NCBI GenBank assembly: GCA_001247695.2
Contig: LGRX02035096.1
Location: 1-64,000 of the forward strand
DNA length: 64,000 bases
Reading direction: 5' to 3'
DNA from: Cymbomonas tetramitiformis
Lineage: Eukaryota > Chlorophyta > Pyramimonadophyceae > Pyramimonadales > Pyramimonadaceae
Position numbers and translations under genes: made by a program. Each line of letters opens with the position of its first letter. The stretch's first letter is position 1. Below are positions 11,763 to 24,032 of the stretch, piece after piece. The notes below the pieces were generated by a model that was given only the letters and a program-made list of their open reading frames with translations, ran no database searches and was not told the origin of the DNA.

Positions 11763-11946
11763 GGTTCAATGAAAGCCCCGTACCTGGTTCACTGAAAGCC
11801 CCGTATCTGGTTCAACGCAAGCCAAGTATCTGGTTCAACGTAAGCCACGTATCTGGTTCAACGAAAGCCAGTATCTAGTTCAATGAAAGCCCCGTAGTGG
11901 TTCAACGAAAGCCCCGTATCTGGTTCAATGAAAGCCCCGCAATCTT
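11763..11946. repeat. 23-bp minisatellite, eight copies
   Basis: The unit GGTTCAACGAAAGCCCCGTA plus TCT repeats about eight times with one- or two-base differences. Nothing suggests it is coding. Confidence 0.9.
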
Positions 11947-11997
11947 GCTTGCGCAAAAAAAGTTGTTCCTATCACTTATTACGTATAATGTATATGG

Positions 11998-12201
11998 ATG
12001 TTATGTTGTGTTAATGCCCTGTGTGATAAATGTGATAAATACCCCGGTTTTGACCGTAGCTTAGGAGACGTGGAAGCGTGGTACGTGTTTTTCAACTCTG
12101 AAGAAGCGAAAGATTTGATATCGAAAAAAACGCAAGTGTTTCACACACAACTGCACAAGGGAGCGGAAAGCAAGGGCAACGCACCTTTCATTTTTTTATG
12201 A
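11998..12201 (+). CDS. Unrecognised 67-residue ORF
   Basis: An ATG-started frame begins MLCCVNALCDKCDKYPG and ends NAPFIFL. It has a CxxC-like start and a mixed charged C-terminus, but I know no family for it. It lies alone between a minisatellite and the right inverted repeat. It could be an exon, a transposon scrap or chance. Confidence 0.2.
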   Translation: MLCCVNALCDKCDKYPGFDRSLGDVEAWYVFFNSEEAKDLISKKTQVFHTQLHKGAESKGNAPFIFL

Positions 12202-12480
12202 AAAATCTTTTACCGTGTCCTCTTTCTTGAATAGAGGACAATTAAATGCATGCCATCAGTGTGCTCTTTATAAACACGCCCACCTTTATCGCAAGCAAGA
12301 CATTTTTTTGTGTAGTGTTTTGGAGGCTTTCTCATGTTTGCAACAAAAAGACTGGTCATAGACGGTCATATTTGAACACGATATTGGATGTGTCTCATGC
12401 ATGTGACGTATATTCTATTCCCGAAAAACATCACTTTTTTTTCTCTTCCCCATTTTGGCTTAATCTATTCCCGCATAATA

Positions 12481-14320
12481 GTTTTTCGTCCCTACGGCCC
12501 TACGATCATACTGGGATATTCGGCATTTGCCTACGCTCATGCTGAAATAAACCCTTTTCGTAACACAATCGTTTACGTTGTAAACATGAGCCATGCCCCG
12601 AGAATGCAAAAAAGTTCCTCCGAGGAGGCTAGCAAGCTAGAAGTTACTCTCTTCGTCCACATAGCGTCCGAAACCGACGGTGTACTCTCCCATTTGGGGA
12701 GAGGAATCAGGAGAATTGGCACCTTTTGCGGTGGAAGAAAACCGCGCTGCTGGGGTAGTGAGGGACGCATCCGCCATATCCTTCGTCAACGCGGCGATCC
12801 CGGACCAAGAAAACTCTCTGACTCCGGCATCTCCGAGGGGCCTGTGGATCCCGGTCCACCCACCCGTTGTACATACGCTGTGAGCAGACTCCCACCCTTC
12901 ATTCATTCCTCGTATATCGCAGTAACACTCGCTTGCATGCTCTTTGGTGTGTGGGTTGTGGCAGCGGTAATTGCGGGGTTGGTGCCGAGAGCCATCGGTG
13001 ACAGCAGGTTGCAACACGGCATACCGGTCGGTCGCGTGGTGTGTCAAACTATGGACAGCCCACCCAGTCTGCTTTGGCGTTAATACGGCATCGGCAGCAA
13101 GCTCGGGGTGGCCACATTTTTACATTTTTACTCCACGATCGAGTACATGGCGGCGGGATTACACCCCACACCCGCCGGCTGCAGCTTCTGATGGCCTGCG
13201 TCTGCACGGTGCATGTTTCCCCGCCTTACCATCCGCGTGTATTCTATAGTACATATTCTGGCACTCTCCGCAGCTTTTGTATGATGGAAATCTCTGCCCG
13301 AGCGACCCCGACTTCAACGTTAACAGAACGATCGACTCACCGCCTCACATGTGTTGCACACTGTATGGACAACTGAATGGCAGTTGCTTCCGTTATATAT
13401 TTCCCCGCCGCGTGTGTGATATCGATATATACGTTGTATACAGAAGAATACGGTACCTGCCGCACAGTGAGCGTGAATTTATTGTTCAAAAGAGTCAACG
13501 ATAATACCGAAATCTAAACCTATAACCTCGGACTGAATTGACCATGCGCTATGTGCATATGGCTACGGACTGGTGAGTATCTACGTGTGAATACTGGGCA
13601 GTCGGCATGCGGTGTATAGACTATAACATTGTCAAAGGCCTGCGCTGGAACTCCCGATCAGCAGGGCTGTCTGAACAAATCTCAGCAAACTCGACGCATC
13701 TACTTCCCGGCCATTCATCGTCCACCTCAATTTGGCACTTCTTTGACGTGAGTCGCTGTTAAAAGAGGGGGAGGACGATGTGAGACGCTATTACGCGGTA
13801 TCAACGGACGGTATGGTCACATATAAGTAGCCCGCGTGGCAATAATGGGGTTGCTGGCGATGCATGGTATGATTATCCTACCATTCTAAGTGGGTTGGTT
13901 GTATAGATCAGCGATACAGCGGAAGCCGCGTAGATGCATAATGGGCATGCTTGTTCAAGAAATTGTTTCCATTACGTCTTGCTATGAAGTGGCATCCTTT
14001 CGTAAATTGCTTTTGTGCTTTTGGCCTTATTATGATTGCAATATATTTCACACACATCCGCCGCGTCCGATCTTACACAACACGGCTTGATCGGACTTCG
14101 GACCGGATGGGTGGGACGTCATCACATCTAGACCTGAACTTTGAGCTGATCTACCGCAGGTCAACCAATATTTTATTTTGATCAATCGGGTCGAGCCATT
14201 ACCGAATTATAAGTTTGCAGCAGGTCCGCCTTGACAAGCATAGCCTCGAATCTGCGAAGCCTTATTCCTGATAGTGATAAGCTGAATACATTGTAAGACA
14301 ACTCCGTCATCTTTCCATGA
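12481..14320. other. Intergenic, unassigned open frames
   Basis: Several overlapping frames are open here, the longest to 13083 on the plus strand and 12637-13047 on the minus strand. None shows a domain I recognise. The minus-strand frame has ordinary amino-acid composition around GGWTGIHRPLGDAG and could be a decayed exon. No repeats of note. Confidence 0.4.
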
Positions 14321-14324
14321 AGAA

Positions 14325-14618
14325 ATGCGAACCGCAGAAAACGTGCAACTCAAAACTGATATTAAACTGATATTCAAGCGACCTAAGAAGGTAAAGATTA
14401 AGCACAAGTCTGTGAGGGCGAAACCTAATCACTCTCCTGTTAAAAAACTTGCCGACACTAGGTACTCCATGCAGTTTTCAGAACACAACCAACCTGAAGT
14501 AATACGGCTCTTCACCCAGGGTTTCCAGCTATTGAAGGTGGAATTCGAACCACGTAGTATCCAAGCTTTGGACGGCCAGAGGACAACTCGCGCTTCGATC
14601 ACACTTCAGCAGGTATAG
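14325..14618 (+). CDS. Unrecognised basic ORF or first exon, 97 residues
   Basis: The frame starts at ATG 14325 and is rich in lysine (RPKKVKIKHKSVRAK) in its first half. It then reads KKLADTRYSMQFSEHNQPEV and ends just after CTTCAGCAG, followed by GTATAGC. This could be a splice donor rather than a true end. No family is recognised. It lies head-on to the ACT-domain gene at 15013. The call rests only on composition and a proper ATG. Confidence 0.3.
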   Translation: MRTAENVQLKTDIKLIFKRPKKVKIKHKSVRAKPNHSPVKKLADTRYSMQFSEHNQPEVIRLFTQGFQLLKVEFEPRSIQALDGQRTTRASITLQQV

Positions 14619-15012
14619 CACAATAATACATCGTAATCCAAAAGTTTTAGAAAAGTCCAAGAAAACGCAGCGGTTCAAAGTGTGCATCGCAGAGGGATCT
14701 TCAGAAGTCTCTAAGCACTTTGATACTTACGGATAAAGGGCTTAGACTTTGAATTTTGACGAAGGTGCACCGATGCTTATGCATAGTTCATACACGTCAG
14801 GAAAAGTTGACGGGAAAAGCTCACATAAAAGCACAAGGATATGAACTTCGTAAGAAATTTTGACATCTTATTTACAAAAAATATACATGGTCTATAATTA
14901 TTTACACTGATCCTTTCACCTTGAAGCTCTCCTAATCAGAAGGGCAGTCCACAGTGGACAGGTCTCAACCGCTTGCGTCTTGTGAGGGCAGGTGGCAATA
15001 TCTACTTCAAGC

Positions 15013-15765
15013 TTAATACGAATCTTCATCGCTGAACGCAGGGAGAGAGAGGTAGTACTGGAGAGAATTGACCACCATATCCTTCATACCGCGAGATAGA
15101 TGCCCCCCGCGGTGCGTGCTGTACAGAGTGATAAACGCTCGACCTTCAACTTCATGAACTTTCTTGGAAACAACTTTCACGTTAAGGTCTTTCAGAAGCT
15201 GATTCACGTTAAACAAGAGCCCTGAGTAATTTCTCGTCTCAATGTAAAGGATAGTATTCGTATCAGCCACCAGCGCGGGGACAACCCTCACAATAGTGGG
15301 AAGGTCTGCGTTCCCAACGAGCTCGTAAGGTGACTGGACTTCTTCGGGAGCCAGGTCCGTAGCGTCTTCTCCCAACGTGCTCAGGATATTTTGCACAAAG
15401 ACGTGTCGAAGTTCTTGTAGCCGATCAGCCTGGGTTACTTTCCCGCCAGTTTGGACGTCTGTGATGTGGAACGTCTTGAAATCCTCCGTATCCTCCGAAG
15501 AGTCGACGCTCATTCCAGAGCTGTACAGCGCCTCAGCGGCGGACTCGTATCTGAGCTTGTGCTTGGTGTGAATCTGAGTTGTCCCGGTAGACGAAACGTT
15601 ATCCATTTCAATGCTGGGGAAAGATATCTGTTCGTGTGCCCGGGCAGAAGATCGAACCGTACGAGGTCGCTGGACTAAGCTGTTACGGGCGGAACTGCTG
15701 GGGCTCTTCAGCTCACTTTTCATCCCTACAAACGATGTCTGAAGGTTAAGAGCCATGATGGACAA
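15013..15765 (-). CDS. ACT-domain protein with N-terminal transit peptide
   Basis: A single uninterrupted 250-codon frame runs from ATG 15765 (or ATG 15756, giving MALNLQTSFVG) to TAA at 15013. The first ~45 residues are rich in Ser, Arg and Ala and poor in acids, as in a plastid transit peptide. At about residues 160-245 the sequence TNTILYIETRNYSGLLFNVN, followed by an LLKDLNVKVVSKKV helix-strand and GRAFITLYSTHRGG, matches the ACT fold (strand, Gly-Leu-Leu turn, helix, strand). ACT domains bind amino acids or mediate allosteric control. Similar stand-alone plastid ACR-type proteins are known in plants. The ligand cannot be inferred. The gene has no introns, unlike its neighbours. A TATATAAC motif lies about 120 nt upstream of the start on the minus strand. 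Confidence 0.8.
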   Translation of the reverse strand: MSIMALNLQTSFVGMKSELKSPSSSARNSLVQRPRTVRSSARAHEQISFPSIEMDNVSSTGTTQIHTKHKLRYESAAEALYSSGMSVDSSEDTEDFKTFHITDVQTGGKVTQADRLQELRHVFVQNILSTLGEDATDLAPEEVQSPYELVGNADLPTIVRVVPALVADTNTILYIETRNYSGLLFNVNQLLKDLNVKVVSKKVHEVEGRAFITLYSTHRGGHLSRGMKDMVVNSLQYYLSLPAFSDEDSY

Positions 15766-18050
15766 AGTGAGTAGTGCTGGGTCGCTAAGAAAAGTTGAAA
15801 ATGTGTTGGATCACGGTGAGCTAGCTCTCCTTGGTAAAAGCTTTCCTTTTTGGAGTCCTATTTTGTATTTCTTGTGTTATATAGGAGTCTCCTCACAGCA
15901 GCTGACCGAATGTATAAATATCTGAATCTCACGCGCCGCGGCGATGCGGTCATGAAACGTCGTTAATCGGTCACCAGATCGCCAGAGGTCTGCCGATCCA
16001 ACCAATCACTGTAAAAATACTGTGAACTATGTCATACTGTCACAGGCTCGCAGCACAATATTTGGACACTATTCCTTGCGAAGCGCGTTAGCTCCGAGAT
16101 CGGCCGTAACGTACGCTGCCACGTCATACTATGCATAGTCTATGCATACGTCGCTGACTCGCTGTGTAGAGTAAGGTTGAGGCTGAGGTTGCCCTGAGAA
16201 CGAAAATGCGGATTGCGTTTCAACTGTTAAGGGTATATACGGGTATGGTGCCGGCTAGTGACACCATACCATCCGAAATCCTAAACTGAATACTCCGATG
16301 GGCCTTGACCTTGGGCGAACGAAACGTCAAACGACAAATTCCTTGGGTTTCCATCCTTCGCTCTATCTTTGTTCTCTCTGCGTTGTCTAGCTGCGATTGG
16401 ACAATTACGATGCTTCCCATCAACATCGGCGATGCAAAACGGCGATGACGATGCAAGCCGGCGCCGTCCGCATCTACGTAAATCTAAGAATTTTGCTTGC
16501 AATGTGTCATTTGAATACAGAACTGAGATGTGAGAACACCGGATACAACTCATACAAGTAGTCAGCAGATTCTTTTTTCTAGGGTTTAAAAGGAACAGGC
16601 TCGTATCAAGGGCACGGGCTTTCAAGATCGACCTTGAAGCGGCGTAAAATGCGTGTCATTGGATTTCAGATCGTTTAATCGGGACTTGTCACGCGGTCAG
16701 CCGGTGGATGCAGCCGTGGGATTTCGATTTTGAGATCCAAAATTCCAAATCGTGGCGATGAGCTGATGACTAAGGCTGGGTCTATGCAAGATTTGAGTTG
16801 GAGTTTGAGTTATAATTACTGCCGGCGACGGGAAATAGCTCGAATTATCGTTTTGGGGGGAAGTAGCTCTGTAAATCGTGTCGCGAACCTCACGATGGGC
16901 GTGCGATGTTTCCAATCTCAAATCTGTACAGATCTTGCGGTATTTATTTTCTTAAATTCTTAAATTAATTAATTATCTTTGCAATCTACATTATTAAGCC
17001 GCCTAATATGCTCATTTCGAGCCTTCCGATTCAGAAATGCCGATCTGCCGCATCGTGTCGGCTGTCCTACTGCAGACGTCGGCTGTCCTACTCCAGATTT
17101 TGCGAGGAGCTCACAGAAGCTGCTCATCTGACCAATCATATTCACAGTACTTCATAAGGTTTTATAATCAGGGTTTCGGACCCAAACCCAAAAGTTGCAT
17201 ACTTCTATAAAAGTATAACAATCCTATAAAAGTATAGCTTTTATCCAGTTTATTGTATATAAATATTAACAGTGTGTATTCTGACGTGAGCGTGATTTCT
17301 GATTGGAGATCAACATGACATATCTTTGTGTTGTCACGCCACGTCATGTACAGTTCACCCAGAGACGACTGTTTTCTGGAAATGTTTTTCTTTAAAAAAA
17401 TAAATGAACGAATGTTCATAGTCGATAGTGTAGGGCTCCTAGTCTCACAACAAGTTCCACGCCTGGTTTCCGAACAGGCGAAAGAGATCGAATTCCCGTG
17501 TCACAGTCACAGCCTAAACGTGCTGCAATACTTTATCTTCGAGAAGTTTGCACCCGCACATATTCATCGTCCTGCAACCCCCGACGAAAATTCAGTGACA
17601 CAGATCCAGGGCACTACACCGCTCCGCGCAACATATAACGCATAAGGAGAATGAAAGGTGACCAACGCAGAGTAATTACGTTTTCACTTGAGTAAAGTGA
17701 AGGTGAGGCTTTCTCTTGTTTGATGCTGCTTGACCCCGACAGTTGCCTATTATGTCCCAATACGGCGCCAATACGGCGCACCAACGTAATAAATGCAAAC
17801 AGGTTGTGAAAGGCGTCCCCTCACGTATCCGGAATCAGACGCGTCTGGTGGACGTTACAAGAGCTCCTTCCTTCGTGAAGGAGTTCTCTTAACCGCATCC
17901 TCGTCAAGGACGTGCCAAACATTCCCTTTCGCACGTGAGGCATCTGTCACTCTTTTGAAATATCAGTCTCCAAAGCTATAGTCGTTGAGTGCACAGACAT
18001 TTGGTCACGATGATTTATGCAAGAACGCTGGCGTCTTCCTCTAGAAGTGA
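15766..18050. other. Intergenic, nothing assigned
   Basis: This AT-rich stretch holds the presumed promoter of the ACT gene. It has short palindromic motifs such as ATGCATAGTCTATGCAT near 16131-16147 and a local repeat of CTATAAAAGTATA near 17205-17235. Its open frames are short and overlap on both strands. Confidence 0.5.
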
Positions 18051-18054
18051 CGAG

Positions 18055-18695
18055 CTATATATGTAGTTGGTTGGCCTCAAGTGGAACCATGTCGTGATGA
18101 CTCTTCGTTTTTCGGAGCTGTAAACGTAATGACTTTGAGTGTGAAGGCAGCCGTACTGTTATTTCATTTTTAGTAATCCTGAGGCTTTGGAACTCAGGGA
18201 ATGCTTCAAGAGTATCCTCTTCTTTGTCAGAAGCGTGACCAGGCACTAATCGCACTAGTTCTTGCAGCACTTTTGTTTTTGTCATACCCGCCATCAGGTG
18301 AGACTCGGTGGCTAGCGTGCACACTGTCCTATGACAAACGTTTTATTTGCGGTCTTTGATTGTGTCTCCAAACTGCAGCGTGTGGGCATGGTAGGTAAGG
18401 TAGCGAAGGGTGGCTCTGGCGTCTTGCTCGAATCTTTCTCTGTTTCACACACGCGACTCCAAGAAACCTCTTTCTCTCCGTTTGAACAGTTTATCCAATC
18501 AAGGGGCGCGGAATCCGTTAACTTCCACTGGGCTTGATCTCTGACTATTGAGGTGCACGATATGACCTCATTGGTAAACGTGTCGAGATGCCCAGCGTCT
18601 GGGGATCTCTCCAGGTCAAACGACGGCAACGAATCCTTTTTCGCGATAGACGCTATCGCGGGACCTTGTCTCGTCTTCTGGTGTCGACGATTCAC
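18055..18695 (-). CDS. Unrecognised ORF pair, head-to-head with the deacetylase gene
   Basis: Two overlapping minus-strand frames (18312-18695 and 18055-18324) have protein-like composition and could be joined by an intron or one frame change near 18315. The downstream part contains TKTKVLQELVRLVPGHASD and LRLQLRKTKSHHDM before a TAG at 18055. No domain is recognised and the upstream part lacks an ATG near its start. If real, it shares a short upstream region with the histone deacetylase that starts at 18772 in the other direction. Confidence 0.25.
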
Positions 18696-18771
18696 TTGTG
18701 GGTTCTCATAAGAGAAAAGCTGTCTCCAGGCTCAGCCTGTCAAGCTGTGGGAGGGATATGGCACAGCTGTG

Positions 18772-21700
18772 ATGTTCAAGTCCCTCTTTTACTTTCCGCG
18801 GGCTTCGGGGTCGAGCTCTTCACTGCACACACCATCTCTTGTGCGTTGGAGCCGCCACGTGGCACCCTTGAGCTCTCCCACCGAGCTCCAGACGCCGCGG
18901 CCTCGGCGCTTCGCAGGGGCCACGCCCCTTCCTGGCGCTGGGTCCCACGACTCCCCGCTCACCGTCTTCACCTCCTCAGACTGCCTTGGTGCGTGGCGTT
19001 ATTCCGCCGTTGGTTGCAATTGGAGGGGATGTTCTCACTGTAATCGAGTCGTGACTCGTAAACGACTGATAGGTCGATAGCCGAGCATGCCTCCCAGCTG
19101 GCAGCAAAGCTGTGGATGACGAGCAAGCTTTCCTAGCTAATCCGTGCTGCTAGATGCTACTCATACTTGAGCTTCTCCTTCGCGCTGACTCCAAGATGTA
19201 GAAGCTGTTCTCGTTTCTGAGCTAGCTTCCTTCTCACAGGGCACCACATCCTTGGTCATCCCGAGTCCCCGCAGCGCCTGCAGCAGCTTCTCAACACGTC
19301 CGTGACCACCAGCCGTGAACTCGGCTTTCCAGTTCATCATTCCATGGCCCGCGCCACCAAGGTACGCTGCTTGCCAACCCACTTCCTACGGCTCGTCTGG
19401 AATAACCAAGCATGAAGAGTTTCTGCAATCACAGCCCTGAATCGAAAGATTAGTCTCTTTCAGGGTTTGTAACGTGTAACACCCCACTACTTCAGGTCAT
19501 GTTTTCCGTGCCTACGGGCTGCCTCGAGTCCTTACGTACGCAGCTTTATGTCAAGATTGAATCGATTACCACATAGCGCCTGTGCCAGTTATTAAGGGTG
19601 CAATTCGGATTGGAGTAGGTTGAGCAGCAAGTGGAGGGCACGCACTGTGCTAGGAGTTGATACACACTGCGGTTGCGCGGCAGGACAATCTGGAGCGCGT
19701 GCATGACCGCAAGTATGTCGAGCGCATGTATCATCTGTTCCAGGAAATGCAAGAGAGGGCGTCACCCCTCCCTTTGGATGGGGACACCACCCTCAGCCAA
19801 GGCACGGAGGTGGCAGCTCTAAGGTGATGTCCCATATGCTGGTGAAGTGCTGGTCATCGCTTTTGTTTCCTTTTGTTCTAAAAGAAAATATCTTGAACTT
19901 CAAGAAAGCAGTTCTCGGTGCGCCGACTGTCAACAGCGGGGGAGCAGGAAGCTTTGGGGACGGAAGGGCGTGAAGACAGTCAGGGGGCGAATGAGTGTGA
20001 AGACGGTGGAGGGCCGGCAGGCTTTGGGACGGTGGGGCGCCCGTGAGATGGGGGCGGTGAGCTTGGGAGAATGTGGGTTCGTGGGTGGCAGTGAACTCAG
20101 GGTGTCGGATATGTGTCTCGGAGGGCGCTGGATGTTGGGTACGGTGGGACGTGGGGGCTCTGGTGGCAGCGGGTGTGGCGGTGGATGTGGCGGGCGGTGA
20201 GAACAGTGAACGGTGAGCGCGGAGCAGATGTAAGGGTGCTGGGCACCGTCACGGCGGTGATGAGGGTAGGAATGAATGTGTGAGATTTGGGAAAGAAATG
20301 GGGGTCTTGGATACAGAGCTGCGGGCATTGTGGTACAAGCAGTGGACGCGGTGCTCGGCCGGGCACCCTTGCCGGAGGGGCAGACTGCCCCACGCCGGGC
20401 CTTCGCCATGGTGCGGCCGCCAGGTCACCATGCCGAGCCAGATAAGGTGCCTCCACACGCCCTCACTACGGCACTCCCGTTTCCATGCTCCCTGCTACAC
20501 CCCGGCAAGGCTGTATCCGAGAGGACGCAGCCCTGTCGGTAGCCTCGTGGCTGAGACTTGCGGGGAATGCTGTGCACCGTCCTGGTTTCGTCAAATCTTG
20601 AAATATGATAATGAGTGTGCGAGAGCGAGCCGGGTGGGGCGTGGTTGGGTGAGGGTGCCACAGGCCATGGGTTTTTGCATATTCAACAACGTGATGGTCG
20701 GTTGCGCGCATGCCCAATCGCCTCTGCATGGTATGGCGCACACCACCGCCGCGCGTGTCGCGGTGCTGGACTTCGACGTGCACCATGGTAATGGCGACCA
20801 GGTGTCCGCCTTCTGCGTCCCAAGCTCTCGATGGCCGTCACAAGGAGTGCGCGATAGCTTTTGATCCCCGGTATTGGTGTAGCGTGTGGCGGAGTGCACT
20901 CTAGCATCTAGGGTTTCAGTTTCTTACAGGTCTGCGCCCGGCTGAATTCAAGAACTCCTATTGGACAGCCGCTGGCGTAGGCAGTGAACGAGCTACCGGG
21001 AGACCGCTGCACTGCACGGCACACGCAGGCGACCCCTTTCCGCTCGGAGATCTGGAGGTGCTGGGTGTTCCCCATGTGCACCCTCTGTCATTTTGAACCC
21101 TAGCAGGGCTAGGAGGAACCCTATCAGGAAGACGTGAACTCGCAGTTATCGTGGAGATTGGCTGGCGAAGAGCTGGCTCAGAGTGAGGCGCGCAGACGTT
21201 CGTCCAGCGCACCTTGCTGCCATGGCGGCGCCACAGTCGCAGCTCGTCCCTTTCGTCATCGCTCTCACAGATTGCCACAGGCCGGGTTTCTCAAGTTCAC
21301 ATCACACTCAAGGCCACGGAGCAGCACTTAGCTCACCAATCAGAGGATACGACCACACGCTTCCCAACCTCTCTATCTGCGCCAGAAGAAGAAGCTGCCG
21401 CAATCCTCCGAATGTCCTCAGGATGATGATCCTCGAGGGATGACGGGCTCCGCAGGCAATGTGCTGGGACCATAGGGACCGCTTCTACGCCTCCACGCAC
21501 CAGGCACCACTGTTCCCGGGCACGGGGGCGGCCACGGAAACAGGTGTGATGATCTGGAGCGATGTGCCCAGTCGCTCATCATCCCACCCCCACCCATGCT
21601 GTGTGTGGGCCTCCTAAGCATTTGAAGTGGGACGTCTCCAATATTCTGTCTGTACACTCTCGTGGCTGGGGAGCCAGATAGAGATACCTGGCGCTCCACG

Positions 21701-22703
21701 TTCCCTGCCCCTTCCGTTCCGTTCCTTGAAGAGGGCTGGACTTGGTTGAGGCACGTGTGGGCATGCTCTTTCATGGTGCAGGAGCATATGACAACGTGGT
21801 GAACGTCCCCCTGGTACACGGGGCGGGGTCCCAGGAGTTCCGAGCAGCGTGGCGCGACGTCATTCTGCCGCGTGTGACGGCATTTGCGCCGGACCTCGTC
21901 ATGATCTCTGCCGGGTTCGACGGACATTGGCGTGACCCCCTTGCAAACCTGGCGCTCGACGAGGCTGATTTCTACTGGGTCACGAAGGAGATCGTGCAGG
22001 TCGCGGAGACGGTGACCCCACCCTGGCAATGCTGTGCCCAGAAAGGCGCATTGCTCATTCAGACTTTTCCCTCGAGAAATGCGGCGCACTTTAGCACTTT
22101 AAATTTCCATCTGACGTTCCTTAGCACTTTTCATCTCCAAGATGCTGTTCTCCATCCCTAGGTTTCGCTGACTCTTCTCTTGGCTAAGATGGTGTTCTTA
22201 GCGCCTCATGCGCCATTCTTTGGTACCTTCTGTACGCAGTCAGTTTGAGTTTGTTCTTTGGCCTTTTTCCGTCGTTCCATATGCAGCATTTCTCAGTACT
22301 TCCCACGCTCGCTGTGTATTTCTTTATGCTTTTATTCGCCACATTTAACTTCTTCAACACATGTTGGCGCCCAATGTGGCGCTCTCTAGCATTGCCCACG
22401 CCCAATTTGGAGTTCTGTGGTTCTTCCACATCGAATGCGGCGTTCCTTAGTACTTTTCACATTCAATGTGGTGTTTTGTATAATCATGCACGCCATTACG
22501 ATATTCTTTAGCACTTTGTTCGACCATTATGGAGTTGAATGCACGTGCCATGCCCGATCTGCCAGGTCTCCGCAGGCCGCGTGGTTTCTGTGTTGGAAGG
22601 TGGATACGACATCGAGGCCCTCGGTACGTCATTGCACTTGAGCCCACGCTTCCAGCAGCATGCAATGTGTTCCAACTATCACTGTTTTTGCCATAAGCTA
22701 TGA
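18772..22703 (+). CDS. Class II histone deacetylase, HDA14-like, eight exons
   Basis: Phase-consistent exons are 18772-18988, 19240-19361, 19684-19823, 20317-20446, 20664-20801, 21456-21543, 21782-22011 and 22566-22703, about 400 residues. Exon 1 is Ser/Arg-rich (MFKSLFYFPRASGSSSSLH) and looks like an organelle-targeting peptide. Exons 2-3 give LGHPESPQRLQQLL and RVHDRKYVERM. Exon 4 gives MVRPPGHHAEPDK with the catalytic His pair. Exon 5 gives AMGFCIFNNV and DFDVHHGNGDQ, exon 6 STHQAPLFPGTG, exon 7 AYDNVVNVPL and SAGFDGHWRDP with zinc ligands, and exon 8 VVSVLEGGYDIEAL. Zinc deacetylases of this type remove acetyl groups from lysines. In plants the closest architecture is the organelle-targeted HDA14. 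The last exon may instead splice at GTACGT after 22623. Introns are 200-650 bp; the seventh contains degenerate TTAGCACTTTTCA repeats. Confidence 0.88.
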
Positions 22704-23320
22704 GATAATCCGCACTGTGCTGTTGCGATCCCGTTGCCCGTTGTGACCTGTGCTGGAGAATGTTTTGCCCACACATGCCAACTAGAGCGCGTTATTCACC
22801 TCAGCGACCGAATATTATTTGCAATGCATATGATGAGGGCGCATTGTCTTCATGCATCCATCAGTGTGACCATGCCCACGTCAATCAATGAATGGCAGCA
22901 ATTTCAGGGGAGATGGACAATTATTACTAATGCAATTTTTGTTCGCGGGGAGGATGGGGTCAACAATCTGAAGGCTCAAGTGTATCAGAGCACTTACGAG
23001 CACTGCACGAATCTTGAAGATGTAACACTTCAGCCAAACGTCCTCGCGTGTGCACTGCCATGTGCTCGGCTCATCCTTTGTGCTACCGTGCCATGTATGG
23101 ACAGCTATGTGACCAAAATATCACATAGGAATAGGTCATGTGCATAATTGTTGACATAATGTGCAATGCCTACCGCATTTGATAGAATAGCGTATGCTGT
23201 ATCGATGATACATCTGTTCTTCAACTCTCTGACGTTGCCTACCGGTGCTCCACCAAATATGAGGGACACCGAAAACAAGAATATAATGGATGTGCGGACC
23301 GTTTGATTGTTTATAATATT
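22704..23320. other. Intergenic, no gene assigned
   Basis: A 137-codon frame at 22734-23147 has no recognisable domain and no exon-like borders, so it is not called. The stretch ends at the outer inverted repeat of the next element. Confidence 0.4.
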
Positions 23321-24032
23321 AGTTAGTTTCACGCAAATTTCGGCAGCCAATTCGTTCGCTAGTCCGACGTCAGAAGATGCCGCATTTTTTGGGACACGTC
23401 GGTCCACGTCGGATCAGCTACAGATTTGCTCAGTTCGCTCGTGAAAATTGCCTTCAATTCGATCGCGCGAGGCCATGATTCGAACGAAATGAAAACTCAA
23501 TTTGGCAGCGACTCGATTCGGTCAGCTTATTGTACCTATTGAATATTCCATTCAGACCCAACCAAAATTGGCGCTCGTAGACTTTGCATGTAGCATCGGA
23601 CTCTTGCGCATGATATCTACGGTGGTTCAGCGTATTGGACGGATCACGGTACGCAACCGGTCGCTCTTTCTCAGGTAGTGTGTATATCGGCGGACGATGC
23701 GGGCTGCGCACGCTTGCGCAACGCAACTCGATATGACGACCCGAGGACGGACCTGGAGACGGACCTGAGGTCGGACCAAGAGGCCACCTAGCATTTTTCT
23801 GACGTGTCACCAATAATCATCGTATCGCCGTTCTGAGGAGATAAATAATTTTTGGGACGGTCAATAGGCATATCCCTTCAAATCGTCATCTTCATGAATT
23901 AATTCATGAATTAATTCGCGAAAAAATGCATGACATGAGACTCACGCGTCACCCGACATATTATTTTTGAAGGCAATATTTTGACATTCAGTATCGAGTC
24001 AACACTCGCGATACTCCAGATGACCGATCATT

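Larger units (their letters stand above)
8146..12480. repeat. Possible large element bounded by 82-bp inverted repeats
   Basis: Positions 8146-8227 and 12399-12480 are inverted copies of each other. Both contain GCGGGAATAGATTAAGCC, AAAATGGGGA and AGTGATGTTATTCGGGAATA-like blocks in opposite orientations. A shorter CATTTGCCTACGC motif lies outside both ends but in direct orientation. The 4.3 kb between has no transposase-like frame, only nested inverted repeats and tandem arrays. It could be a non-autonomous DNA transposon or two related insertions of opposite orientation. Confidence 0.5.

Noticed and set aside
19161..19382. Minus-strand frame with GGHGRVEKLLQALRGLGM that looks protein-like
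   Set aside because: It is the antisense shadow of deacetylase exon 2 (19240-19361, LGHPESPQRLQQLL), which fits the family and its splice sites.
22734..23147. 137-codon frame after the deacetylase
   Set aside because: No domain, no splice or start context beyond chance, and unlike deacetylase C-termini.
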